From positions 1-5,728 of the forward strand of contig JAGCWG010000326.1 in assembly GCA_017961965.1 (NCBI GenBank): DNA of 5,728 bases, written 5' to 3'. The translations under genes were made by a program, and so were the position numbers. This document shows positions 1 to 4,708 of this stretch, one piece after another; within the stretch, counting starts at the first letter, position 1, and each line of letters begins with the position of its first letter. The notes below the pieces were generated by a model. It was not told where the DNA came from and searched no databases. It saw nothing but the letters and a program-made list of their open reading frames with translations. The stretch comes from Bacteroidaceae bacterium. Its GTDB lineage: Bacteria; Bacteroidota; Bacteroidia; Bacteroidales; Bacteroidaceae.

Positions 1-701
1 GAGTCCTTGACACCTATGACATAACCGACAGGAATACCTGGAGGGAAAATGTCAGAGAAGCCATTGGTAAGAACGACATCGCATTTCTTAGCCTGAGCAT
101 GACGTGGAATACCGACTAGGTCAGCAACATCTGCCCTACCTCTGTTCCATGTAAGTGTACCGAAATGCTGTGTTCCTCTCAACTTACATGACACACGAGA
201 GTTACGGTTAATCAACGGGATGACGATTGAATAGTGAGCAGATGCAAGGTAAACCACACCTACCACACCATTTGAACTTACGACTCCCATCTCTTCTTTC
301 ACTCCATCTGCTGTACCCTTGTTGATAGTAAACAGATTATTGCTCTTATGAATAGTAGCACCAATAACCTGTGCACTCACAATATCGTACTTAGGAGCAA
401 GTCCGCTGATGTGTACGCTGTCCTTCTTGACTTCTGCTAACTGTTCCTCCAGAGCAAGTACCCTACGGCGAAGAATCTCGTTCTTTGCCTCAAGGTCAGC
501 ATTCTCAGTTTGAAGGTTCAGATATGACGTCACACTGCTAATGAGGGAATAGGTATAACCTACGACCCCATTAGCAGTAGTAAAATATACACTCTTTTGA
601 TATCCATTATAGCTGAATAGCATTATAAGGCTGACGCACTCCAGACAAATGAATAAGAACCAGTGCTTATAATTTAGCAAAAAGTCGAGTAGATTTCTCA
701 T
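1..701 (-). CDS. mreC: MreC, rod shape-determining protein (partial, C-terminus beyond left edge)
   Basis: Reading the minus strand from the ATG at 701 gives 233 uninterrupted codons that run off the left edge. Start MRNLLDFLLNYKHWF is a short cytoplasmic tail leading into one membrane segment (about residues 14-31). It is followed by a probable coiled coil rich in Glu, Leu and Lys (about 60-92), then the beta-rich MreC core. Family-typical stretches include FTINKGTADGV, the glycine/valine run NGVVGVVYL, HFGTLTWNRG and FPPGIPVGYV. MreC is an inner-membrane protein whose periplasmic domain links MreB filaments to the PBP2/RodA cell-wall machinery. The start lies 11 bp after the mreB stop with only a weak AGGA upstream, so translation is probably coupled to mreB. 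Bacterial MreC is usually about 270-300 residues, so roughly 40-60 are missing here. Small departures from the consensus (CD for GD, TNG for TSG near the end) do not suggest loss of function. The identification is confident. Confidence 0.95.
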   Translation of the reverse strand, partial: MRNLLDFLLNYKHWFLFICLECVSLIMLFSYNGYQKSVYFTTANGVVGYTYSLISSVTSYLNLQTENADLEAKNEILRRRVLALEEQLAEVKKDSVHISGLAPKYDIVSAQVIGATIHKSNNLFTINKGTADGVKEEMGVVSSNGVVGVVYLASAHYSIVIPLINRNSRVSCKLRGTQHFGTLTWNRGRADVADLVGIPRHAQAKKCDVVLTNGFSDIFPPGIPVGYVIGVKD

Positions 702-712
702 CTATGCAAATC

Positions 713-1741
713 CTATGTTCTGCGCATCAAGAACTGGAAGTTGTGGATGTTCTTGAGAGCAATACCAGTACCCTTTGCAACAGAATGCAATGGGTCGTCA
801 GCAACATGGAACTTAATCTTAATCTTTTCTGTGAGACGCTTGTCAAGTCCTCTAAGGAGGGCACCACCACCAGTAAGCCAGATACCATTCTTTACGATAT
901 CAGCATAAAGCTCAGGAGGAGTCTGCTCAAGAGCAGAAAGAACGGCTGTCTCAATCTTTGCAATTGTCTTGTCAATACAATGAGCTACTTCCTGATAGCA
1001 TACAGAAATCTCCATTGGGAGTGCTGTGATACGGTTAGGACCGTGAACGAGGAAGTCCTCTGGAGCGTCATTACCGAGGTCTGTAATAGCAGAACCTACG
1101 TTTATCTTGATACGCTCAGCCATACGCTCAGATACCTTCACATTGTGCTGACGGCTCATGTACTCCTGAATGTCGGCTGTGAGTTCATCACCTGCAACAC
1201 GTATTGAGTTGTTGCTGACGATACCTCCAAGAGAGATAACGGCAATCTCAGTAGAACCACCACCTATATCAACGACCATGCAACCTTCTGGAGCCTCAAC
1301 ATCGAGACCACAACCGATAGCAGCAGCCATTGGCTCATAAAGGAGGTAAACCTCACGACCACCAGAGTTCTCTGCAGAGTCACGAACGGCACGAAGCTCA
1401 ACTTCCGTACTACCAGAAGGAACACCGATAACCATACGCAACTGTGGCTTGAAGAGGTGATGACCGTTATTTATCATACCGATAAGTCCACGCATCATCT
1501 TCTCGCAGGCATCGAAGTCTGCAATCACACCATCACGAAGAGGACGACATGTACGGATGTTCTCGTGTGACTTCTCGTACATCATCTTTGCCTTATTACC
1601 TACGGCAATCATCTTCTTTGAAGTGTTGTCGAGGGCTACAACAGATGGCTCATCTACCACAATCTTACCATTACTGATGATAATGGTATTTGCGGTACCG
1701 AGGTCCATTGCTATATCTTGGGTAAGTGTAAAGAATCCCAT
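713..1741 (-). CDS. mreB: MreB, actin-like rod shape-determining protein
   Basis: A complete 342-residue protein, normal MreB length. It shows the actin/Hsp70 ATPase signatures in order: phosphate-1 loop DLGTANT (13-19), the PLRDGVIADF stretch (67-76), GVPSGSTEVE (106-115), EPMAAAIG (136-143) with the glutamate that corresponds to the catalytic one in other MreBs, phosphate-2 loop VVDIGGGSTEIAV (156-168), the RVAGDELT motif, and the adenosine loop LTGGGALLRGLD (289-300). The hydrophobic/aromatic start MGFF is suitable for membrane contact. MreB polymerises under the inner membrane and positions the lateral wall synthesis complex (MreC, MreD, RodA, PBP2). It lies between purH (35 bp upstream) and mreC (11 bp downstream), with no terminator in either gap, so all three are probably co-transcribed. 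The ATG at 1741 is preferred because it places the phosphate-1 loop at the usual distance from the start. Ser163 where Thr is common is a conservative change. Confidence 0.97.
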   Translation of the reverse strand: MGFFTLTQDIAMDLGTANTIIISNGKIVVDEPSVVALDNTSKKMIAVGNKAKMMYEKSHENIRTCRPLRDGVIADFDACEKMMRGLIGMINNGHHLFKPQLRMVIGVPSGSTEVELRAVRDSAENSGGREVYLLYEPMAAAIGCGLDVEAPEGCMVVDIGGGSTEIAVISLGGIVSNNSIRVAGDELTADIQEYMSRQHNVKVSERMAERIKINVGSAITDLGNDAPEDFLVHGPNRITALPMEISVCYQEVAHCIDKTIAKIETAVLSALEQTPPELYADIVKNGIWLTGGGALLRGLDKRLTEKIKIKFHVADDPLHSVAKGTGIALKNIHNFQFLMRRT

Positions 1742-1776
1742 TTGAGTTAGTTATTATTGCCTGTCTAAAGACAAAC

Positions 1777-2370
1777 TTACTTAGTGAAATATTCGTGAAT
1801 GGCAGTATCGTAGTGTGAAGATGTTGCAAAAGCACGCTCTGCAAACTGCTTACGCTGAGCCTTTGTTGTCTCTGCACCCTGTGCCTTAACGATATCAAGG
1901 AGTGGCTTGTACTCAGCCTTGCTTGGTACGATAACAACATCCTCAAAGTTCTTGGCAGCAGCACGGATAAGAGAGATACCGCCTATATCAATCTTCTCGA
2001 TGATTGTTGGTTCGTCATTTGTGTTGGCAACTGTCTCCTCGAATGGATAGAGGTCAACGATTACGAGGTCAATCTCAGGAATCTCGTACTTAGCCATCTC
2101 CTTCTGGTCGCTCTCAAGAGCACGACGTCCGAGAATACCTCCGAACACCTTTGGGTGAAGTGTCTTAACACGACCTCCGAGAATTGATGGATAAGTAGTG
2201 AGGTCTTCAACCTTCTCACACTTGTATCCGAGACTCTCGATGAATGCCTGTGTACCACCTGTAGAAAGGAACTTAACACCATTCTTGTTAAGCTCAGCGA
2301 GCAACTCATCAAGACCGTCCTTGTGGAATACTGAGACAAGCGCTGTCTTTATTTTCTTTGTATCTGCCAT
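1777..2370 (-). CDS. purH: IMP cyclohydrolase (PurH N-terminal domain only, no AICAR transformylase domain)
   Basis: A 197-residue protein matching the MGS-like IMP cyclohydrolase half of PurH, which closes the ring of FAICAR to make IMP in the cytosol, the last step of purine synthesis. Visible motifs are TALVSVFHKDGL (9-20), FLSTGGT (34-40), LGGRVKTLHPKVFGG (64-78), DLYPFEETVA (106-115) and the stretch IDIGGISLIRAAAKN (127-141). The residues corresponding to the human active-site set (Arg67, Lys69, Tyr108, Asp128, Lys140) are all present. Usual bacterial PurH is about 510-530 residues; here the TAA comes just after HYDTAIHEYF, close to the point where the cyclohydrolase domain ends in the bifunctional enzyme. 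The transformylase domain is absent, and the 35 bp to mreB have no room for it. The clean boundary and intact motifs suggest a functional single-domain enzyme with AICAR transformylase encoded elsewhere, but that is inference. It is the first gene of the mre operon. Confidence 0.9.
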   Translation of the reverse strand: MADTKKIKTALVSVFHKDGLDELLAELNKNGVKFLSTGGTQAFIESLGYKCEKVEDLTTYPSILGGRVKTLHPKVFGGILGRRALESDQKEMAKYEIPEIDLVIVDLYPFEETVANTNDEPTIIEKIDIGGISLIRAAAKNFEDVVIVPSKAEYKPLLDIVKAQGAETTKAQRKQFAERAFATSSHYDTAIHEYFTK

Positions 2371-2410
2371 ATTATTTTCGTTAGTTTATATCTGTTCTAA
2401 TTTATTAGGT

Positions 2411-2446
2411 GCAAATATAGGTATAATATACGAGAATAGTGTAAAC
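2411..2446 (-). promoter_or_regulatory. Probable Bacteroidetes-type promoter of purH-mreB-mreC
   Basis: On the minus strand the bases at 2419-2411 read TATATTTGC, a full match to the Bacteroidetes -7 consensus TAnnTTTGC. The -33 element is weaker: TTTAC at 2445-2441 lies 21 bases upstream, in place of the consensus TTTG. Transcription would start near 2404, giving an A/T-rich leader of about 33 nt before the purH ATG at 2370, with no Shine-Dalgarno sequence, as is usual in this phylum. Degenerate -33 boxes often mean activation or control by another factor, which fits the repeats just upstream. Confidence 0.7.
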
Positions 2447-2462
2447 GTAAACAAATATTTGT
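2441..2462. promoter_or_regulatory. Tandem GTAAAC repeat plus 12-bp palindrome upstream of purH promoter (possible operator)
   Basis: Two head-to-tail copies of GTAAAC occupy 2441-2452, and ACAAATATTTGT, a perfect 12-bp palindrome, occupies 2451-2462. They overlap and lie immediately upstream of, and partly over, the -33 position of the purH promoter. That is where a repressor or activator would bind. GTAAAC followed by G resembles one half of LacI/PurR-type operators, but the second half is not inverted, so no specific regulator can be named. The region is A/T rich, and the palindrome could be chance. Confidence 0.35.
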
Positions 2463-2563
2463 GAATACGCCTTGTTTTTTTGATGTTTTTAACGAAAAAT
2501 GGCTATTGTTCATGGTAATTTATCTATAAATCCATAAATCTATCAAAGGACATTATAAACATA
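2463..2563. other. Non-coding A/T-rich interval
   Basis: This stretch between the tRNA terminator and the purH control region has no open frame with recognisable protein similarity, and no promoter-like TAnnTTTG on either strand that I can see. It contains a short direct repeat (ATAAATC twice around 2525-2540) and runs of T, consistent with ordinary spacer DNA. Confidence 0.5.
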
Positions 2564-2600
2564 CATAAACAAAAAAAGCACTTACAAAATGTAAGTGCTT
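2564..2600 (-). terminator. Intrinsic terminator of the tRNA-Met unit
   Basis: On the minus strand AAGCACTTAC (2600-2591), a five-base loop ATTTT, and GTAAGTGCTT (2585-2576) form a perfect 10-bp stem. A run of T with one G follows at 2575-2564. It begins 5 bases after the tRNA discriminator base, so it should stop transcription from the tRNA promoter and any readthrough from the HAD gene. On the plus strand the hairpin is not followed by a T run, so it is probably one-directional. Confidence 0.9.
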
Positions 2601-2605
2601 CTTTG

Positions 2606-2679
2606 TAGCGGGAGGGGGACCCGAACCCTCGACCTCCGGATTATGAATCCGACGCTCTAACCAGCTGAGCTACCCCGCC
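2606..2679 (-). tRNA. tRNA-Met (anticodon CAU), elongator type
   Basis: A 74-nt cloverleaf is visible on the minus strand: acceptor strand GGCGGGG with TCCCGCT, D arm GCTC-AGCTGGTTA-GAGC, anticodon stem TCGGA/TCCGG around the loop TTCATAA, variable loop AGGTC, T arm GAGGG-TTCGGGT-CCCCC, and discriminator A73. CCA is not encoded (CAAAG follows), so it must be added after transcription. It is not an initiator: the three G-C pairs at the base of the anticodon stem are incomplete (position 31-39 is A-U), and 1-72 is a G-U wobble rather than C/A. Elongator Met is favoured because G2-C71, C3-G70 and A73 match Met identity, and G4-C69/G5-C68 differ from the C4-G69/C5-G68 of E. coli tRNA-Ile2. A lysidine-modified tRNA-Ile2 cannot be fully excluded from sequence alone. 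A50 faces C64 in the T stem, an unpaired position. Confidence 0.93.
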
Positions 2680-2728
2680 ATCACTAAGAAATTCGTACCG
2701 TAATACAGCCTCGTTTCGTTTAGCGAGT

Positions 2729-2760
2729 GCAAAGGTACGGCTTTTTTATTTACTACCAAA
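2729..2760 (-). promoter_or_regulatory. Consensus Bacteroidetes promoter of tRNA-Met
   Basis: On the minus strand TTTG (2760-2757), 19 bases, then TACCTTTGC (2737-2729) match the Bacteroidetes housekeeping sigma consensus TTTG-N19-21-TAnnTTTGC with no mismatch. Transcription should begin near 2722, leaving a leader of about 43 nt to be trimmed from the tRNA 5' end. The -33 box sits only 9 bp downstream of the HAD stop codon. Confidence 0.88.
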
Positions 2761-2769
2761 TTTTTTTGA

Positions 2770-3546
2770 CTAAAATTTATCTATCTGACGCAAAATTCTT
2801 GCAACACCATCATCATCCACACTATCCGTGACAACTTTTGCGCACTTTTTTACATCATCGGATGCATTTCCCATAGCAACACCCACTCCTGCATGACGCA
2901 ACATCTCTACATCATTTCCGCCATCTCCGAAAGCCATAACCTCAGAAATGTCGATGCCATAATGCTTTATCACATCATCTATGCCTGTTGCCTTGTTCGT
3001 ACCCTTGCATATACAATCGGCAAAATCGGGGTGCCATCTGTGGGCATCACAATTGGTAAGAACATTATTCAAGATATATTTTTCTTCTTTCTCATCAAAG
3101 AAGGCGATAACCTGCATCACGTTTTTACCTTCCAAGCCCTCCGAACCCAATTCGGCAGGACGACTAAGATTGAGGAGTTCAAAGACAGCATCAAACTTGT
3201 CGTTTGGATTTATCACATACGCCGCATCACTCGTAGCAAAGGCCACAGCCATATCTTGATCATTGGCATAACGAAGCATACGCTCTGCGTCATCCTTATC
3301 CACAAATTTCTCAAAGACAACCTGTCCGTCTGCAGTCGTAAAACTTGCACCATTAACAGCCATGATGCCGTCATACTCTAAAGTGCCAAGATTATTTATA
3401 AAAGGCACAGGACGTCCTGTGGCAATAAAAACCTTTATACCTTTCTTGCGAACCTCACTCACAGCATCTATTGTACTCTGTGGTATGGTGTGCGTCTTGA
3501 ACGATACCAACGTACCGTCAATATCAAAAAAAATCGCTTTTATCAT
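2770..3546 (-). CDS. Cof-type HAD-IIB hydrolase (sugar-phosphate or nucleotide phosphatase)
   Basis: A complete 258-residue cytosolic phosphatase of the haloacid dehalogenase superfamily, subclass IIB (Cof/YidA-like). All four motifs are present: motif I DIDGT (8-12) with the nucleophile Asp8 and acid/base Asp10, motif II ATGR (42-45), motif III Lys185 in KGTNKATGI, and motif IV GDGGNDVEM (207-215) binding Mg2+. The region between motifs II and III (about 80-185) is the C2B cap that sets specificity. The family dephosphorylates small phosphorylated metabolites such as sugar phosphates, FMN, PLP or pyrimidine intermediates; the substrate here cannot be told from sequence. The length is normal. 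It starts 8 bp after the stop of the HhH gene, so the two are probably co-transcribed, though a functional link is not evident. No hairpin terminator follows its TAG; transcripts may continue through the downstream tRNA to the terminator near 2576-2600. Confidence 0.92.
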   Translation of the reverse strand: MIKAIFFDIDGTLVSFKTHTIPQSTIDAVSEVRKKGIKVFIATGRPVPFINNLGTLEYDGIMAVNGASFTTADGQVVFEKFVDKDDAERMLRYANDQDMAVAFATSDAAYVINPNDKFDAVFELLNLSRPAELGSEGLEGKNVMQVIAFFDEKEEKYILNNVLTNCDAHRWHPDFADCICKGTNKATGIDDVIKHYGIDISEVMAFGDGGNDVEMLRHAGVGVAMGNASDDVKKCAKVVTDSVDDDGVARILRQIDKF

Positions 3547-3554
3547 TTCTTATA

Positions 3555-4493
3555 TCAATATTCAAGATAAGGTCTCAATCTCTCCACATCTTCAGCCGAG
3601 AAGATGTTTACCTTCATGAGTTGAGCCTCATCCTCTATCCTTCCGTACAATCTTCTGTACATAAGCAAGTCGCGCGTCTGCTCATAGCTTATGTACGGAT
3701 GAGAATTAAGTTTCTGAAAACTATCTTTATTTATATTTATTTTCTTTATATCTTTCGGTCTTTCCACCTTGAACCACTCAAGCAGTTCAGGAGAAACTTG
3801 TTTTATGTCCAAAGTCTGCTCCACAGAAGCAAAACCGCCAAGGCGACCACGATAGCGTATGATGGCAGAGGATATATATTGTCCCACGCCAGGCACACTA
3901 CAGAGGGTTGCGGAATCTGCCGTATTTATATCAACCTTGGTGAGTGTCTTGAACTTAGCGCTCACATATTTTGTCTTTGCAGAATCCGACATACCATGTT
4001 CATAATCACGCCTATCATCCGCATTACGTGTATCTCGTTCATAATACCGTTCACGAGGATATTCCTGTCTCTGCCTACGATATGCCTCACCTATCCTAAT
4101 ATAAGGACGGAGCATTTCATAATCATCCTTTTCCCAGCCATACGTATCAAGTATCGACTCAGGTGTGGAGAAGCGTTTTCCCTTATTACGGTAATTGACA
4201 AGCACCTTCGCTTTCCAAGGGGCGATACCGAATCCAACAAGCGTTGCCGAATCCACCGTATTGGGGTCAAACTCATGAAGAGGAATATGAGCAATATCCT
4301 TCTTCTTCACTCCATATCCCTTATTTCCATCTCGTACTTTAACCTCCGTCTTGTTTGTCTTCTGAGCTTCTGCCAACTTTCCTGTTTGCACAATATCAAC
4401 CACAAGCAGCACCACAACAAGCAATACTGCCACCACGACCAAGACAAGTACTGCCCTACGGTCGCTCTTAGGATAATGTGTAAAATTAAGCAT
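3555..4493 (-). CDS. Membrane-anchored triple helix-hairpin-helix protein, ComEA-related
   Basis: A 312-residue protein with a short basic N-tail (Lys9, Arg12, Arg13), one strong transmembrane segment (about 14-32), and three ComEA-like HhH units: about 75-134 (starting FDPNTVDSATL), 187-245 (VDINTADSATLCSVPGVG) and 251-312 (ININKDSFQKL). Each unit repeats the pattern N-x-x-[DS]-x-x-x-L, a hairpin, helix, Y-R, glycine-containing turn. Only the middle one keeps the canonical hairpin PGVG that contacts the DNA backbone; the others read FGIAP and HPYIS. A charged Arg/Tyr/Asp-rich linker (about 135-180) separates units 1 and 2. The positive-inside rule places the HhH part in the periplasm, as for ComEA, which binds incoming DNA in transformation. 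Similar multi-HhH proteins are common in Bacteroidetes but their role is not established, so a function in DNA uptake is only possible. It probably leads a two-gene operon with the HAD phosphatase; I see no consensus promoter upstream. Confidence 0.88.
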   Translation of the reverse strand: MLNFTHYPKSDRRAVLVLVVVAVLLVVVLLVVDIVQTGKLAEAQKTNKTEVKVRDGNKGYGVKKKDIAHIPLHEFDPNTVDSATLVGFGIAPWKAKVLVNYRNKGKRFSTPESILDTYGWEKDDYEMLRPYIRIGEAYRRQRQEYPRERYYERDTRNADDRRDYEHGMSDSAKTKYVSAKFKTLTKVDINTADSATLCSVPGVGQYISSAIIRYRGRLGGFASVEQTLDIKQVSPELLEWFKVERPKDIKKININKDSFQKLNSHPYISYEQTRDLLMYRRLYGRIEDEAQLMKVNIFSAEDVERLRPYLEY

Positions 4494-4544
4494 AAAACAA
4501 CACCAAACGGACCTGCAGACCCACCCTACCCTTTGACCTCCGTC

Positions 4545-4560
4545 GAGCAGGGCACTGCTC
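4545..4560. repeat. Hairpin inside the repeat element
   Basis: GAGCAG and CTGCTC form a perfect 6-bp stem around the loop GGCA. It is a component of the larger nested repeat and has no T run on either side, so it is not a terminator. Confidence 0.6.
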
Positions 4561-4577
4561 TCCCCTCATTTCGGGAC

Positions 4578-4598
4578 AGAGAGACATTTAGTCTCTCT
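4578..4598. repeat. Eight-bp hairpin inside the repeat element
   Basis: AGAGAGAC, loop ATTTA, GTCTCTCT form a perfect 8-bp stem. It sits near the centre of the 190-bp element and lacks a flanking T run on either strand, so termination is unlikely. Confidence 0.7.
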
Positions 4599-4614
4599 TC
4601 TACGCCCTCATTCG

Positions 4615-4690
4615 CCTACAGGGAGGGGATAGAGTTACCCTAAACGCTACAAAAACGGCGAGCAATGTAACCAAGTTCCCTCCCTGTAGG
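4615..4690. repeat. 13-bp exact inverted repeat with inner stem
   Basis: CCTACAGGGAGGG (4615-4627) is the exact reverse complement of CCCTCCCTGTAGG (4678-4690). The intervening 50 bases add a GTTAC/GTAAC pair (4634-4638 with 4667-4671), giving an extended interrupted stem. Its right arm is shared with the compact hairpin at 4678-4695, so the two folds are mutually exclusive. Confidence 0.75.
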
Positions 4691-4695
4691 GAGGG
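4678..4695. repeat. Compact GC-rich hairpin just after the transporter gene
   Basis: CCCTCCC, loop TGTA, GGGAGGG form a perfect 7-bp GC-rich stem 14 bp beyond the transporter stop codon (4709). No T run follows in the direction of transcription (GAACTTGG comes next), so it is not a standard intrinsic terminator, but such a stem could stabilise the 3' end of the transporter mRNA, as REP elements do. Confidence 0.65.
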
Positions 4696-4708
4696 TTAGG
4701 GTGGGTCC

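Larger units (their letters stand above)
4518..4707. repeat. Nested inverted-repeat element, MITE/REP-like, about 190 bp
   Basis: The outer ends are imperfect terminal inverted repeats: GACCCACCCTACCCT (4518-4532) against GACCCACCCTAACCCT read on the minus strand from 4707 to 4692, differing by one A. Inside are further inverted repeats: a 13-bp exact pair (4615-4627 with 4678-4690), a 5-bp pair GTTAC/GTAAC within it (4634-4638, 4667-4671), and separate small hairpins. No transposase or convincing protein frame is present, and no clear target duplication is visible at the ends. It begins one base from the transporter stop codon and ends 24 bp from the start of the HhH gene. From memory, related CCCACCCTAACCCTCCC palindromes recur between genes in Prevotella; copy number could not be checked here. 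The interval holds no recognisable promoter. Confidence 0.65.

Noticed and set aside
704..1207. A 167-codon plus-strand frame opposite mreB
   Set aside because: It lies fully within the strongly supported mreB coding sequence and begins at the mreB/mreC junction with no promoter or family-like sequence.
1762..1773. Small inverted repeat TGTCT-AA-AGACA between purH and mreB as a terminator
   Set aside because: The stem is at most 5 bp with a two-base loop and no T run follows, so it is unlikely to stop transcription.
1742..1776. Frameshift or readthrough joining purH to a hidden transformylase domain
   Set aside because: The interval is only 35 bp, has further stops in the purH frame (TAG near 1765) and leads directly into mreB.
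1671..1964. A 97-codon minus-strand frame spanning the purH end and mreB start
   Set aside because: It is in another frame of two well-supported genes and its composition (Ser, Leu, Arg, His, Gln) is that of an off-frame reading.
4494..4517. Promoter for the HhH-HAD pair directly upstream of the ATG
   Set aside because: A TTTG is present near 4504-4507, but no TAnnTTTG box at the correct distance was found here or in the repeat, so no promoter is called.
3621..4643. A 340-codon open frame on the plus strand opposite the HhH gene and the repeat
   Set aside because: It has no recognisable motifs, is rich in Ile, His, Arg and Ser as expected from antisense of the HhH frame, and its end is translated repeat DNA. 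The minus-strand gene has clear domains.
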